Notes: a model not told the origin generated them from the letters alone. A stretch of 64,000 nucleotides of DNA from Erinaceus europaeus (GCF_950295315.1 NC_080179.1:67139961-67203960); one strand, 5' to 3'; numbered from the stretch's first letter, positions 10,895 to 22,005 are shown. A program made the numbers and translations.

Positions 10895-10926
10895 ATAGAC
10901 TTACTAGCTTTTTTATTTTTATTATC

Positions 10927-11209
10927 TTTTTTTAAAGATTTAAAAAAAATATTTGTTCTCTTTTGTTGCCATTTTTTTATTGTTATAGTTATTGTTGTTT
11001 TTGTTGTTGGATAGGACAGAGAGAAATGGAGAGAGGAGGGGAAGACAGAGAGGGGGAGAGAAAGATAGACACCTGCAGACCTGCTTCACCGCCTGTGAAG
11101 CATCCCCCTTCCCCTTCAGGGGAGCCAGGGGCTCGAACTGGGATCCTTACATCAGTCCTTATGCTTCGTGCCACCTGCACTTAACCCGCTGTGCTACTGC
11201 CTGACTCCC
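10927..11209 (-). mobile_element. SINE-A copy
   Basis: Minus-strand copy from the T-rich tail through GTTGTTGGATAGGACAGAG, the CACCTGCAGACCTGCTTCACC core, GGCTCGAACTGGGATCC B box and TGCTACTGCCTGACTCCC head. Confidence 0.9.
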
Positions 11210-11407
11210 TTTTTATTACCTTTATTTATTTATTGGATAGAGGCATTCAGAAATTAAGAGGCAGGGGGGCGGCATGGAGAAGGCAAGAGACACCTGCAGC
11301 CCTACTTCACCACTCATGAAGCTTTTCTCCTGCAGGTGGGGATCAGGGGGCTTGAGCCCAAGCACATTGTAAAATGTGTGCTCAGCGAGGTGCACCACCA
11401 CCTTGCC
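11210..11407 (-). mobile_element. SINE-B copy
   Basis: ATTTATTTATTGGATAGAGGC tail side, CACCTGCAGCCCTACTTCACC core, GAAGCTTTTCTCCTGCAGG and GTGCACCACCACCTTGCCCC head on the minus strand. Directly abuts the SINE-A head. Confidence 0.85.
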
Positions 11408-11919
11408 CCAACTTCCTAGTTTCTTACCATACTCAAATCCCTATTGTCACCTACTTTATTCCTATTTTCTGGTTTCTGTTTATTAAACATTTTGTCCTGC
11501 TTCTTATCTTTAATACCTTTAAGACACCAAGTTGCAGATGCTACTATGATTCTATTTTGAACTTCCTTGGCAGATGACCTCACCAATGTGTCCTGGAACC
11601 TCACCTCTCCAGAGCTCTACCCCACTAAGAAAAATAGAAACAGGTTGGGGGTGTGGATTGACCTACCACTGCCATGTCCAGCAGAGAAGCAATTACGGAA
11701 GCCAGAACTCCCACTGTCTGCACTCCAAAAGGAATTTTGGTCCATACTCCCAGAGGGAGAAAATTATTAGGGAAAGATAACTACAGAGCTCTGAAACCCA
11801 ATTCCATCAGGACCCAGAGAGAGAAGAGGGAAAAAGGAAAGACATTCAGAAATAGTAAAAGGTATAGCTGTGACTTAGGACGAATAGGAAGGACCGTAGG
11901 AAAAAAATAGGCAAAGATA

Positions 11920-11958
11920 TAGACAGACAGATAGATAGATAGATAGATAGATAGATAA
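11920..11958 (+). repeat. (GATA)n microsatellite
   Basis: GACAGACAGATAGATAGATA... about eight perfect GATA units inside the L1 3'-UTR-like segment. Confidence 0.95.
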
Positions 11959-12163
11959 GAAGAAAGACAGACAGATATAGAACTAATAGTCAGCCCATAT
12001 CTCCAACCTTGGAAGAACCACTGCAGTTTACAATGGAGGGAATAGGGACACAGAACTCTGGTGGTGAGAACAATGTGGAATAGTTCCTTTGTTATCTTGT
12101 AACTTTGTAAATCAATATTAAATATCTAATAAAAATATATAAATGTAAGTTCCATTCTCTTGC

Positions 12164-12165
12164 AA

Positions 12166-12201
<36 letters not shown>

Positions 12202-12202
12202 A
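12164..12202 (+). repeat. (GAAA)n microsatellite
   Basis: About nine GAAA units just downstream of the L1-like polyadenylation end, probably grown from its A-rich tail. Confidence 0.95.
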
Positions 12203-12384
12203 TGCAAACAATGCCAGTGTCAATCAAAGAGTTCTGTACAAGTCTGCTTTAAGGTGCTGAAGAGGCTGAAATATTGAAATGACAACTGGTTTAAGATTAA
12301 AGGCATATGCATTTTTAAAGGCAGATGTTGTTATTACTATGATTGCTATTAAAACATCTTTTTTTTTAAAAAAAAAAAAAGAAC

Positions 12385-12513
12385 CTGGAGGGGGTTGGGG
12401 AAATAATAGTCTTTTATGCAACACCCTTTAATGCCTAAGACTCAGGGTTCGAGGTTCAATCCCTGGTACCACTATAAGTCAGAGTTAGGCAGTACCCTGG
12501 TTCAAAAAAAAAA
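12385..12513 (+). mobile_element. SINE-C copy
   Basis: GGGGAAATAATAGTCTTTTATGC, GAGGTTCAATCCCTGG B box and AGTTAGGCAGTACCCTGG before an A-run. Confidence 0.7.
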
Positions 12514-12737
12514 GTTAACTCAGAGCAGTGAAATCTCAGAGACAAGAGCACAAAAAAAAAAATCATAAAACTCTTTAAAGACATATGTGTATACATAAAT
12601 ATATATGTATATGTAATTTGTATGACAGTAATAATACAAAAGAAAATTAGGTAAAGGAGTTATAGTTGATTTATTATAAGTCCACCTTATATATTAGAGT
12701 CTCTTATAAACCCACTTTTTAAAAAACAAATTTTATC

Positions 12738-12808
12738 CTCACCTGCAGGGGGAAAGCTTCACAATTGATGAAACAGGGCTGCAGGTGTCTCTTTGTCTCT
12801 CTCCTAGT
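12738..12808 (+). mobile_element. SINE-B fragment
   Basis: Only the core survives: CACCTGCAGGGGGAAAGCTTC to GCTGCAGGTGTCTCTTTGTC. Confidence 0.65.
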
Positions 12809-13080
12809 TTGAGATATTTAAGATTGTGCTGTGTGCTGCTATGGACATAGGTGTGCATAGATAATTTGTCTTAGTTTTTGGAATTTTTTACTCCAGTATT
12901 TCCCTTTGGTTCTGCTTTATGCATTCTTGGTAATTTTTAAATTAAATATCATCATATGTAGAAAAGGTGCAGACTCTACACAAAGTAATCTTTTTTTCTA
13001 AAACTGCCATATTGTATATAGATTGACCACTTCCTACAGTCACCAACTTTTATTTCACTCTCCCCAACCCCCACCACACA

Positions 13081-13365
13081 CTTTTTTTTTTTTTTCTCAT
13101 TCAGGATTACTGTTGAAACTCGGTGCCTGCACTATGAATCCACTGCTTCTGGAGGCGATTTTTCCCATTTTATTGCCCTTGCTGTTTAACATTGTTGTTG
13201 CTGTTACTGCTGTGGTTGTTGTTGGATAGGACAGAGAGAAATGGAGAGAGTAGGGGAAGACAGAGAGAGAAATAGGTAGACACCTGCAGACCTGCCTCAC
13301 CACCCACCCCCCACAAGGGGGAAGTTCGGGTTGGGTTTCAAACCAGGATCCTTGGTTCCAGTCCC
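13081..13365 (-). mobile_element. SINE-A+ copy
   Basis: T15, GGATTACTGTTGAAACTCGG...CTTCTGGAGGCG (A+ segment), GTTGTTGGATAGGACAGAG and a disrupted core (ACCACCCACCCCCCACAAGG) before the head. Confidence 0.8.
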
Positions 13366-13372
13366 CCCCCTC

Positions 13373-13494
13373 CTTTTTTTAACCAGAGCACTGTTCAGCT
13401 CTGACTTGTGGTGGTATGGGTGATTGAACCTGGGACCTCAGAGTCTCAGGCATGAGAGTCTGTTTGCATAACCATTATGTTATCCCCACTGCCA
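13373..13494 (-). mobile_element. SINE-C copy
   Basis: TTTTTTTTAACCAGAGCACTG, GATTGAACCTGGGACCTC and GCATAACCATTATGTTATC on the minus reading. Confidence 0.8.
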
Positions 13495-13551
13495 CAATAC
13501 ATTTTTTTTAAGGATTAGGCAACTTGGGTTCTTTGAAAATGTATGGTATCG

Positions 13552-13712
13552 ATGGCCCGGCAGTGGTGTACCTAGTTTAGCCCACATATTACCATGTGTA
13601 AGGACTAGAGTTCAAATCCCCACTCTCCACCTGTAGAGGAAAAGCTTCACAAGCAGTGCAAAGGGGAACTGGCGTCTTTTTCTCTCCCTCTGAATTTCTC
13701 TGTATCCTATTT
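13552..13712 (+). mobile_element. SINE-B copy
   Basis: GGCCCGGCAGTGGTGTACC head, AGTTCAAATCCCC B-box-like motif, GAGGAAAAGCTTCACAAGC. Ends at a T16 run of a different origin. Confidence 0.7.
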
Positions 13713-14194
13713 TTTTTTTTTTTTAATGATGTGTTTACTTGGGTTTTCCCACCTTGTGGTCTTTTATCTCTGTCTCTCAACTTCTCTATGACAGTCAAAA
13801 TTTCTGTTCAATCCTTGAGGCTGCTCCTTTACACTTTGTTTCTTTGCATTTTACCGTGCACAGTTTAGGATCAGAACATGCCTTGAGAGTGAGTGTATAC
13901 GGAAGTTTGGGCTAGCTCCTCAGAAGTTCTTTCAACTCTTAGATCTTAATCTCTCAGGCCCTAATCACCTTCGTAACCTCAAATTCTAACATCTGCCTCC
14001 CTAACCAACTGGTCCTGTTGTAAGCCCAGGCTGGTGTATTCTCCTTAAACCGTATCACCGGGCTACAAATCTGCACAAGTGATTGATTACATGATACACA
14101 TGTCATTTTTCTCTCCGAAGTCCTGGTTCCTCTAATACACGTTTCCTTGGTTTATTGTTAGTAACTTCAGCTGTTTTAGTATATATGTATGATT

Positions 14195-14398
14195 TTTGTC
14201 ATTAACGAGGCTTCACCACTCCTGGCTGATTTTTTCCAGGTAAAAAGGCAGAGACATAGAGGCAGAGGTCGAGAAACAGAGAAAGGTGCTACCACACAGA
14301 AACTTCCTTCAGTGCAGGGCGAACCAGACTTGCACCTGAGTCTGGCTCGTGACAAAGCAAGCTGGCTCTTCTAGAGAACTATTTTGCCAACCCTGTAG
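14195..14398 (-). mobile_element. SINE-E copy
   Basis: GGCAGAGACATAGAGGCAGAG, AACTTCCTTCAGTGCAGGG and ACTATTTTGCCAACC match SINE-E copies at 17218 and 43830. Confidence 0.6.
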
Positions 14399-14507
14399 AT
14401 ATTATTTTTAAATATAGTTGCTTTCAACAGTAGAGTTAACATAGTAAAAACTTTTGTATCATAGCTAGAAGTGGAAGTTGAGCGATTTATTTTTAATTTG
14501 CCACTGT

Positions 14508-14885
14508 CCTTGATTTCTACTTTTTTTTTTTTTTTCTCCAGGGTTATTGCCGGAGCTCGGTGCCTGCACCACAAATCTACCACTCCTGGAGGCCAACTTT
14601 TTCCCCTTCTGTTACCCTGGTTGTTTTACTACTGTTGTGGTTATTATCATCATTATTAATATTGTTGTTGTTGGACAGGACAGAGAGAAATGGAGAGAGG
14701 AGGGAAAAACAGAGAGGGGGAGAGAAAGAGAGACACCTGCAGACCTGCTTCACTGCCTGTGAAGCGACTCCCCTGCAGGTGGGGCGCCAGAGGCTCAAAC
14801 CGGGATCCTTTGGCAGGTCCCCACGCTTTGTGCCACATGAGCTTAACCCACTGTGCTACCGCCCCACCCCCGATTTCTACTTTTA
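14508..14885 (-). mobile_element. SINE-A+ with TSD
   Basis: GATTTCTACTTTT occurs on both sides (about 14511 and 14873). Inside, CTCCAGGGTTATTGCCGGAG...CTCCTGGAGGCC, the CACCTGCAGACCTGCTTCAC core and GTGCTACCGCCCCACCCCC head make a complete A+ copy. Confidence 0.9.
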
Positions 14886-15394
14886 ATATAGTCTTTTACT
14901 TTTTGGTTTGATAGTATCCACAATTGAGCTAAATTGAGTCTGAAAAAATTAGTACATTGGGAGGACTTGAAACAAACAAAAAAATCAGGAAAATATTCAA
15001 ACATTAAATACAATTTGTGCAATTGCTGTTTTTCTGTGATTAGTTTAAATTACAGGGGGGAAATAGATTCCAGAATTATGTAGGTGTCTAATACTGGAAA
15101 GTCACCATTCTGTTTACTGTAGCTGTAAAGTCAGTATGAAAAAACAAAATCAGAACATTTTGATTTAGTGCCTTGCAATAACATATGTATCATATTATTT
15201 TTCAAACTTAAAAACATGTATGTCCTCTTTAAGAAAGAGGTAAATTTATCAGTTTGGTATTGTTTGTTTGGAAGTGAAAGTAGGCCTCTTTACTATGTAG
15301 TAGAGGTCTTCTGGATGGGACACGCTCCATTTAGAGCTCAGTTTCCTGCTTGGAGGGACAATTAATATGCTTACTACTTTAGAAAGAGTATGGC

Positions 15395-15545
15395 TCATTG
15401 GACTAAGCTTTGAATCAGTAGTTTGGAGTTATAATCTTGCTTCTGCTACTGATTCAATTTGTACCCCTGGGCAAGCCATTTAACCTTTGTATTTGTTCAC
15501 CTGAAAAAAATGGGATAAAATTATCAGCAATTTACAAGAATAGCT
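15395..15545 (+). mobile_element. MIR relic
   Basis: TTGGAGTTATAATCTTGCTTC, CCCCTGGGCAAGCCATTTAACC and GAAAAAAATGGGATAAAATTA follow the MIR consensus order (GGGCAAGTTACTTAACC...AAAATGGGGATAATA). Confidence 0.75.
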
Positions 15546-15765
15546 AGTAATAATGAACTTTGGATACAAAGAAATGCAGACAATTAAAAATACCAGTTAA
15601 AATTACTACAAATATTCTTACAATTCAGCTTTCCCTCAAACCTTAATAATGTTTTGATTAAAATTCTTCTGATATAAGTTAAAATAAAGCACAATAAAGT
15701 GCAGTTAAGTGTTTTGTTTAATTTGCATGCTTAAACAGGTGGGAAAATCTAGTGTTCTGAAGCTT

Positions 15766-15811
<46 letters not shown>
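15766..15811 (+). repeat. (GT)n microsatellite
   Basis: About 23 uninterrupted GT units adjoining a SINE-E. Confidence 0.98.
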
Positions 15812-15812
<1 letters not shown>

Positions 15813-16012
15813 CTTGCACACATGCAACTTCTGCAATTTCACTGCTCCTGTGGGCAATTTTCCATTCAGGTAGAGAGAAAGATAGAGGACAAATCTGGAG
15901 ATTCCCCCAGTCCTCCTGGTGTTCCCATGTGATATTATGGCTTGAACCTAGGCCATACATACTCGATAAAGCACACAACCTACTTGGCAATCTATCTCTG
16001 GCTGAAACAAAT
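15812..16012 (-). mobile_element. SINE-E copy
   Basis: CATGCAACTTCTGCAATTTC, CATTCAGGTAGAGAGAAAG, GGCTTGAACCTAGGCC B-box-like motif. The GT run sits at its 3' side. Confidence 0.55.
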
Positions 16013-16438
16013 TTTTCTAAGTAGAGAGAAAATAATCTTTCTTTCCCTCATAGATTTTTATTTTTGTAACTATAGAAATAACCATGTAGTATATGCATGC
16101 ATTACTCTGTTGTCAAAGTGCAAAAATTCATATTTACACACTAGAATAACAATAAACTGACTCCCACAACTTTCTGATTTATACATCTTTAGGAGTGGAG
16201 TATTAAATGACAATTATTCTTGAACTTTATGAAATTTTGTCTCAGCATAGGTTTCACAGCTTGCTCTTACCATATCATAAAATATTATATATACTCTATG
16301 TAAATCTTTTGTCTAGTATTTTATCTTTGTACAAGATATGCTTTTGGAAAAATATAAAGATTGAATGTTTTCTATACAAAGATTTAGAATATACTTAGTA
16401 GACATACCATTGAAAGGAAGCCTTAAAAAGTACTATGT

Positions 16439-16745
16439 GGGAGTCGGGTGGTAGCACAGTGGGTTAAGTGCACGTGGCCCGAAAGCAAGAACCTGGGGAA
16501 GGATCCCGGTTCGAGCCCCCGGCTCCCCACCTGCAGGGCAGTTGCTTCACAGGTGGTGAAGCAGGTCTGTAGGTCTGTCGGTGTCTTTCTATCCCCCTCT
16601 TTGTCTTCCCCTTCTCTCTCCATTTCTCTCTGCCCTAACAAACACAACATCATCAACAACAACAATAACAACTACAAGAACAGTAAAAAACAAGGGCAAC
16701 AAAAGGGAAAAATAAGTATTTAATTTTTTTTTTTTTTAAAAAAAG
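16439..16745 (+). mobile_element. SINE-A, near-complete with pol III boxes
   Basis: Head GGGAGTCGGGTGGTAGCAC. The A box GTAGCACAGTGGGTTAAG lies at 16451-16468 and the B box GGTTCGAGCCC at 16508-16518, a typical internal RNA polymerase III promoter. Then GCTCCCCACCTGCAGGGCAG, the GGTGAAGCAGGTCTG core, pyrimidine block, CAACAAAAGGGAAAAATAAG and an A-tail. It is one of the best-preserved heads in the window. Confidence 0.92.
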
Positions 16746-16767
16746 AACCTTGCATTTATTTAAAAAG

Positions 16768-16965
16768 TTATCCTCTGGTGTACCTGGTTGAGTGTGCACA
16801 TTACCATGCACAAAGATCTGAGTTCAAGCCCCTGGTCCCCACCTATAAGGGGAAACTTTACAAGTGGTGAAGCAGTGCTGTAAGTGTCTCTCTCTTTCTC
16901 CCTCCCCTTCCCTTCTCAATCTCTCTTTCCTATCCACTAAACAAATATTAAATACAAGGGTCTTC
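16768..16965 (+). mobile_element. SINE-B copy
   Basis: GGTGTACCTGGTTGAGTGTGC head, GAGTTCAAGCCCC B box, CACCTATAAGGGGAAAC and GTGGTGAAGCAGTGCTG. Confidence 0.85.
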
Positions 16966-17217
16966 CATTTCTTTCACAAATTTTAATTTAAAACAGGACA
17001 ATAAGTTGATTTGTTTCGATGTATCTTCTTTAAAAGACTTCTAATAAATTTACAATTTCTCTAAGACTTAAGTTTTCCTTTCCCTCATCTACATAATGGA
17101 AAAATTATTATCGATACTACCTCTCACAAAGTTGTCATATGAAAACCATTAATCTTATTAGAGGTAACATTGAAAAATGTTGTCACTTAACAAGCTTCAA
17201 GTTAGAACTCTGTATTA

Positions 17218-17388
17218 TTTTTTATTTTTGACAGAGACAAAGAGGCAGAAAAACAGTGAGAAAGCCAAAGAGACCACAATATCAAAGCTTTCTTCAGTGC
17301 ATTGGGGGGCAAGCTCATACCTGGCTCAAGCACATGGCAAAGCAGCACATTATCCAAAGGAACTATTTCACTGGTCCACACTTCTATA
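17218..17388 (-). mobile_element. SINE-E copy
   Basis: GACAGAGACAAAGAGGCAG, TTTCTTCAGTGCATTGGGGG and CTATTTCACTGGTCC, in the same order as at 14195 and 43830. Confidence 0.6.
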
Positions 17389-17603
17389 TTCTTGAAATCC
17401 AAATAATTTCACTCGCTGGCCTCATGTTTGTCGCCATTCTAAGGGGCTTCAACATTTTTGCAAATGACTTATCCATTTCCTTGGTTGCAACTTCCTACTC
17501 TTCTCATTGCCAGAGACCTTTATTTTCTTTTATTTTTCCCACTGCTCCAATGGTAATTCTCTAAGCATTGTCGTCATTAGACACAATCTAAGAAAATAAA
17601 AAA

Positions 17604-17765
17604 GTTGTTTTTTTTTTTTTTAAAAAAAGATTCATTTATGTATTGGGGTGGGGATGTAGATCGAGCCAGATGAGCTTTCTGACACACACTCTGCCAGGGG
17701 TGGAACTTTGGACTTTACACTTGATAATGCAACACCTTCAGAGCACAACCTCCCGCTCTGCCTAA
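17604..17765 (-). mobile_element. Diverged SINE-E-like copy
   Basis: T-run, GATTCATTTATGTATTGGGG and a GCACAACCTCCCGCTCTGCC head-like end. Low similarity to the other families. Confidence 0.4.
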
Positions 17766-17829
17766 AGTAAGATTTTATAGGTCAAAGTAAGGTCCTTGGA
17801 TTTCATTCAAATTGAAGCATTATTACTTA

Positions 17830-18584
17830 AAGCTTTGAAGAATTTTTTAAAATTTATTTCTTTATTGGGGAATTAATGTTTTACATTCAACAGTAAATAC
17901 AATAGTTTATACATGCATAACATTCCCCAGTTTTCCATTTAACAATACAAACCCACTATGTCATTTATCATCCTTCATGGACCTGTATTCTCCCCACCCA
18001 CCCACCCCAGAGTCTTTTACTTTGGTGCGATATGCCAATTCCATTTCAGGTTCTACTTCTGATCTTATTTTTCAGCTTCTGCCTGAGAGTGAGATCATCC
18101 CATATTCATCCTTCTGTTTCTGCCTTATTTCACTCAACACGATTTTTTCAAGGTCCATCCAAGATCGGGTGAAAACGGTGAAGTCACCATTTTTTACAGC
18201 TGAGTAGTATTCCATTGTGTATATATACCACAACTTGCTCAGCCACTCATCTGTTGTTGGACACCTGGGTTGTTTCCAGGTTTTGGCTATTACAAATTGT
18301 GCTGCCAAAAACATATGTGTACACAGATCTTTATGGATGGATGTGTTGGGTTCCTTAGGATATATCCCCAGGAGAGGAATTGCAGGATCATAGGGTAAGT
18401 CCATTTCTAGCCTTCTGAGAGTTCTCCAGACTGTTCTCCACAGAGGTTGGACCAATTGACATTCCCACCAGCAGTGTAGGAGGATTCCTTTGAACCCACA
18501 CCCTCTCCAGCATTTGCTGCTGTTACCTTTTCTGATGTATGACATTCTCACAGGAGTGAAGTGATAAGCTTTGAAGAATTTTTT
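17830..18584 (-). mobile_element. L1, 5'-truncated, perfect 19-bp TSD
   Basis: The insert (17849-18565) reads on the minus strand as the last about 150 codons of L1 ORF2 (18551-18072) and the 3'UTR. ORF2 residues include a C-terminal Cys/Trp-rich patch (KCWRGC, HCWWEC), then WRTLRRLEMDLPYDPAIPLL and LAAQFVIAKTWK. The reading frame is open to its stop. AAGCTTTGAAGAATTTTTT occurs at 17830-17848 and 18566-18584. Lacking the endonuclease and RT domains, it is dead on arrival. Confidence 0.95.
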
Positions 18585-18909
18585 TTTTAGATTTTTATTT
18601 ATTTTTTATTTCCTTTTCATTGCCCTTGTTGTTTCTATTGTTGTTGTAGTTATTACGGTTGTTGATGTCTTTGTTGTTGGATAGGACAGAGAGAAATGGA
18701 GAGAGGAGGTGAAGACAAAGAGGGGGAGAGAAAGATAGACATCTGCAGACCTGCTTCACCGCCTGTGAAGTGACTCCCCTGCAGGTGGGGGGCCCAGGCT
18801 TCGAACTGAGATACTTAGGCTTCGAACGGAGATACTTATGCCGGCCCTTGCTCTTTGTGCCACCTGCACTTAACCCGCTGCGCTACCGCTGGACTCCCTC
18901 GAAGAATTT
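18573..18909 (-). mobile_element. SINE-A inserted at the L1 junction
   Basis: Minus-strand SINE-A with a small internal tandem repeat near its B box (about 18799-18838: GGCTTCGAACTGAGATACTTA then GGCTTCGAACGGAGATACTTA). GAAGAATTTT on both sides (18573 and 18900) indicates reuse of the same target as the L1 TSD. Confidence 0.88.
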
Positions 18910-19454
18910 TAAGTAAGAGAATCATGTGGTCTGATTTTCCTTTTAAAAGGACTACTCTGTATTTTATGGAAAACCAGTTTGTAACATTGTACTAAAGCAA
19001 GCTTTGAGACAAATTAGAAGTTTTGCAGTAAATCAGGCAAGAGATTATGGTACTGTCAACCAGTAGTGGATAGAAGTGGACATAGAATTAACAGGGTTTA
19101 TCGATGAGTTGGATAACTTCTCATTTTTTTTCTTGAAAATGAGAGTTATGCCATATGTCTAGTTGGGAATGATTCTGGGGGGGAGGCAGATAAATGATAG
19201 GGAGTAGCAAGAAGACAGTGAAAATACTCAGTTTGAAAGTGATAAACTTTTGATGCTGTGAGATATGCAGATGAGGATGCAGGTGATTGAAATTTGGAAG
19301 AACATGCAATACTACACCTATAATTTAGGAAACTGTCAGCAGCCAAGGGGATTTAAGGCCATGAAAGTGAATGAGAGCATTCAAACAGAAAGTAGAAGTA
19401 GGTAGAGAATACATCTGATAAGTGAGATTAGAACCCATACTGAGGCAAGCTCTA
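18910..19454. other. Diverged non-coding sequence
   Basis: Contains CATGTGGTCTGATTTTCC...GGACTACTCTG and GCAGTAAATCAGGCAAGAGA. These resemble an ancient mammalian interspersed repeat seen in pieces elsewhere (38690-38885), but I cannot name it. No gene. Confidence 0.35.
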
Positions 19455-19575
19455 GTGTTGTAGTGCCTTTCCATTTCGTCCTCTATTTCTCTTTCTGTTT
19501 ATCTAAAAAAAAAAAAAAAAAAAAAGCCAACCTAGAGTAGTGAAGCCTTAGTTATGTAAAAAAAAGAAAAAGAAC
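19455..19575 (+). mobile_element. SINE-B/F 3' fragment
   Basis: Pyrimidine block, A21 run at about 19505-19525 and AGAGTAGTGAAGCCTTAG. Head missing. Confidence 0.45.
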
Positions 19576-20892
19576 TTAGCAAAGAAATGAAAAAGTGGCA
19601 GTGAGAATGATGAAACAGACACCCAAAGAGATCTATTTTATTTATACACAGGAGTGTTTCACAAAAGGAATCTAACAATAGTGTGGAATCCAGTGGTAAC
19701 GTCAGCAAACTGGAGAATAAAATAAAGCACCACAGGATGTGGCCCCTGGAAGAAAATTGATCTCCCTTATAGTTGTAGCAGAAGCTGGACTGAAATGTTG
19801 AAGGGTTAGTGGTGAATGAAATTTTGGAGGTAGTATAAATAACTCTTTAATGATATTTGGCAATAAGTAAATAAGATGGGGGCAATAGCTAGAAGCAAAC
19901 ACAGAATCAACAATTTAGTTTTGTTTTTGCTTTCAGATGCAAAATCATAAAGGACATATAAACATTTATAAATATTTGTAAAATGTATGACTACTAGAAA
20001 TTAAACAGAAAGTCATCCCTCTGTGAAAAAAATATATATATATCCTTCCCCAAATTAAGCCTATTCCATTTGTTTCCTCCACATTTACTGGACTTTGAAG
20101 AAGATTATAGTAGAAAAACAATAAAATGTTACCCTTGGGAATTACATAGAAACTAATTGGTTGTGAAAATTTATATTGCTAGCTGGTTAGTGAAGTTTTT
20201 CTTTTTTTTTTTTTTTCCTTTCTTTTCTCCCTTCCTTTTACTAAAAGAGTTAAATTATTTCCAAGGTAGCTATGTCTTTCTCTTAAGTCTTCTAATTTAC
20301 TTTTTGGCCTGAATACTTTATTCATTGCCATATATTTTTTCTGGTGTGTATATGTGTGTTTTCTTGTTAATACTCTTGGCACACTTTAGTGCTATAATTA
20401 ATTAGACTTAAGTTGAAACAGAGCATCAAGTAGCAAAAACTAGGTAGGATATAGGGAGTCTTTTATTGTAGCTTGTATATGTAACTAGAGGAAGATATTG
20501 ATTGGAAAGCATGCTGATCATTCCCTATCTTTTGACCAAGTTATCAAGTTGATTCATTATGTATTATGACTTAACAATGTTGGCATATAAGAAATTCACA
20601 GCTTGTGTCCCTTCAGGAATGTTCATGTGATCTGAAATAATAGACTTTTATATTTGCTACCAAGTAGCAGAACTACTCTGAAATTCACCTAAGGGGATTC
20701 AACATTCCAAAAGGATGCAGTTATCTTTCTGAAGATGAAGGGAGTTTTGGGATGTCTTGGTGTGACTGTTAGTATTGTTAGTATGACTACAGACAAGTGA
20801 GTACCTTATGGTTAATTTTTTCACAGTACATGGCATACTAATTAATGGCAACATCAAATTCAATTCCAACTCAATTTAATTCCAGTTCTACT
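19576..20892. other. No recognised feature
   Basis: AT-rich single-copy-looking sequence. A T-run near 20203-20217 precedes CT-rich sequence. No exon or clear transposon end is visible. Confidence 0.5.
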
Positions 20893-21105
20893 TCACAGCT
20901 GAAGATCTGGACCTCACTTGGGTGGTACGCTGCTTTGTCATGCATTCAAACCTGGTTCCTATGGCACTGAAGGAAACTTTGCTGCTGTGGCTTCTTTCCC
21001 TTTTTTCCTCTAGGTGTCTGAAAATTTTTGCCTGGAGCAGTGAACCCCAAGTGAGTGATGACCAAACCAGCCAGTCAAAACAAAAACCAAACACACACCA
21101 GAGTT
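20893..21105 (+). mobile_element. SINE-F copy
   Basis: CACTTGGGTGGTACGCTGC head, TGCTTTGTCATGCATTC, GGCACTGAAGGAAACTTTG and GAGCAGTGAACCCCAAG. Confidence 0.55.
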
Positions 21106-21221
21106 GAAGATTTAAACCCAGTCCAGGGCAAGTGAAATAGCTTACTTGGATAGTGTGTTGCTTTGCACATGTGCCACCCAGGCTCTAGGCCTGCCCCCGC
21201 CATCTTTAAGACTTTAATGCA

Positions 21222-21430
21222 CCACTGGGTGATGGTGCACCTGGTTGAGCACACTTGTTACGATGCACCAGGACCTAGGTTCGAGTCCCCGGTTCCCACC
21301 TGAAGGGGGAAAGCTTTGCCAGTGGAGAAGCAAGGCTGCAGGTGTCTGTTTTTCTCCCTATCTTCCCTTCCCACTTGATTTCTGGCTATCTCTATCCAAT
21401 AAAGATAATAAAAAAAAAAATAAAAAGAAT
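21222..21430 (+). mobile_element. SINE-B copy, well preserved
   Basis: CTGGGTGATGGTGCACCTGG head, GGTTCGAGTCCCC B box, CACCTGAAGGGGGAAAGCTTT, GGCTGCAGGTGTCTG and CCAATAAAGATAATAAAA tail. A shorter SINE-F fragment precedes it at about 21115-21215. Confidence 0.88.
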
Positions 21431-21773
21431 TCAATGCAATGGTGTTTTTCACTGTACCTCTGTTTCTATAAATAAATAGAAAAATATACTTGGCTTATAC
21501 CTTTATGAGTCACACTAGTTTCTAGCATTAAAATAAGCAATCCTTTATTCTGGAAACAGCCTATAACACTTGTTCACCTGCATTCTCATCCAGCCAACAA
21601 ATTCAGTCTTGAATTTCTAGATTGAATTGGCTTCTCAAGATTCTTCCAGCTGGGGACAGCCTGCAACTCAGTTGAATTTATCAGGACACTAGACTTGAAA
21701 TCTTAGCATTGGAGTGGCTTCAAGGCCAGTCTCAGGTTTGAGGATTGAGTGATATTGGTTAAAGTTATTTTAA

Positions 21774-21775
<2 letters not shown>

Positions 21776-21810
<35 letters not shown>
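21776..21810 (+). repeat. (CA)n microsatellite
   Basis: About 17 CA units. A short (TTTA)n run follows at about 21854-21873. Confidence 0.98.
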
Positions 21811-21813
<3 letters not shown>

Positions 21814-22005
21814 ATTTAACACACATGGAATACACTGGCACCGCAGAATTCCTTTATTTATTTATTTATTTATCTTTGCACTCCTTTCTCACTCTTGCTC
21901 TTTAATCCAGCTTGTATTGTATCAGGGAGGTGTTGGACTCACATAGATGATAAAAACTAATTCTAGAAAATAAGAAAAGGGACAGGAGGGCTAGCTTCAG
22001 TTGCC

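Larger units (their letters stand above)
10003..12143 (+). mobile_element. L1 3'-UTR-like segment split by three SINEs
   Basis: The non-SINE parts (about 10003-10596, 10880-10926 and 11408-12143) are continuous with one another once the SINEs are removed. The last part ends GGACACAGAACTCTGGTGG...CAATATTAAATATCTAATAAA, which recurs at 47245-47393 and resembles the minus-strand insert at 5835-6225 (AGCAGAGAAGCAATTACGG versus AGCGGGGAAGCAATTACAG). I infer a long L1 3'UTR. It could also be a non-coding retroelement sharing that end. A GATA microsatellite has grown inside it. Confidence 0.6.

Noticed and set aside
10597..11407. CRISPR-like array of repeated units
   Set aside because: The repeats are dispersed in both orientations, hundreds of bases long, with TSDs and A-tails; they are SINEs.
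16440..16520. tRNA gene (A box and B box present)
   Set aside because: The box pair belongs to a SINE-A head that recurs tens of times with the same downstream core and tail. The head does not fold into a clean cloverleaf with a matched acceptor stem by eye, so it is a SINE and not a tRNA gene.
18072..18551. A 159-codon host protein
   Set aside because: It is the C-terminal end of L1 ORF2, repeated at 6241-6504, with an L1 3'UTR and TSD around it.
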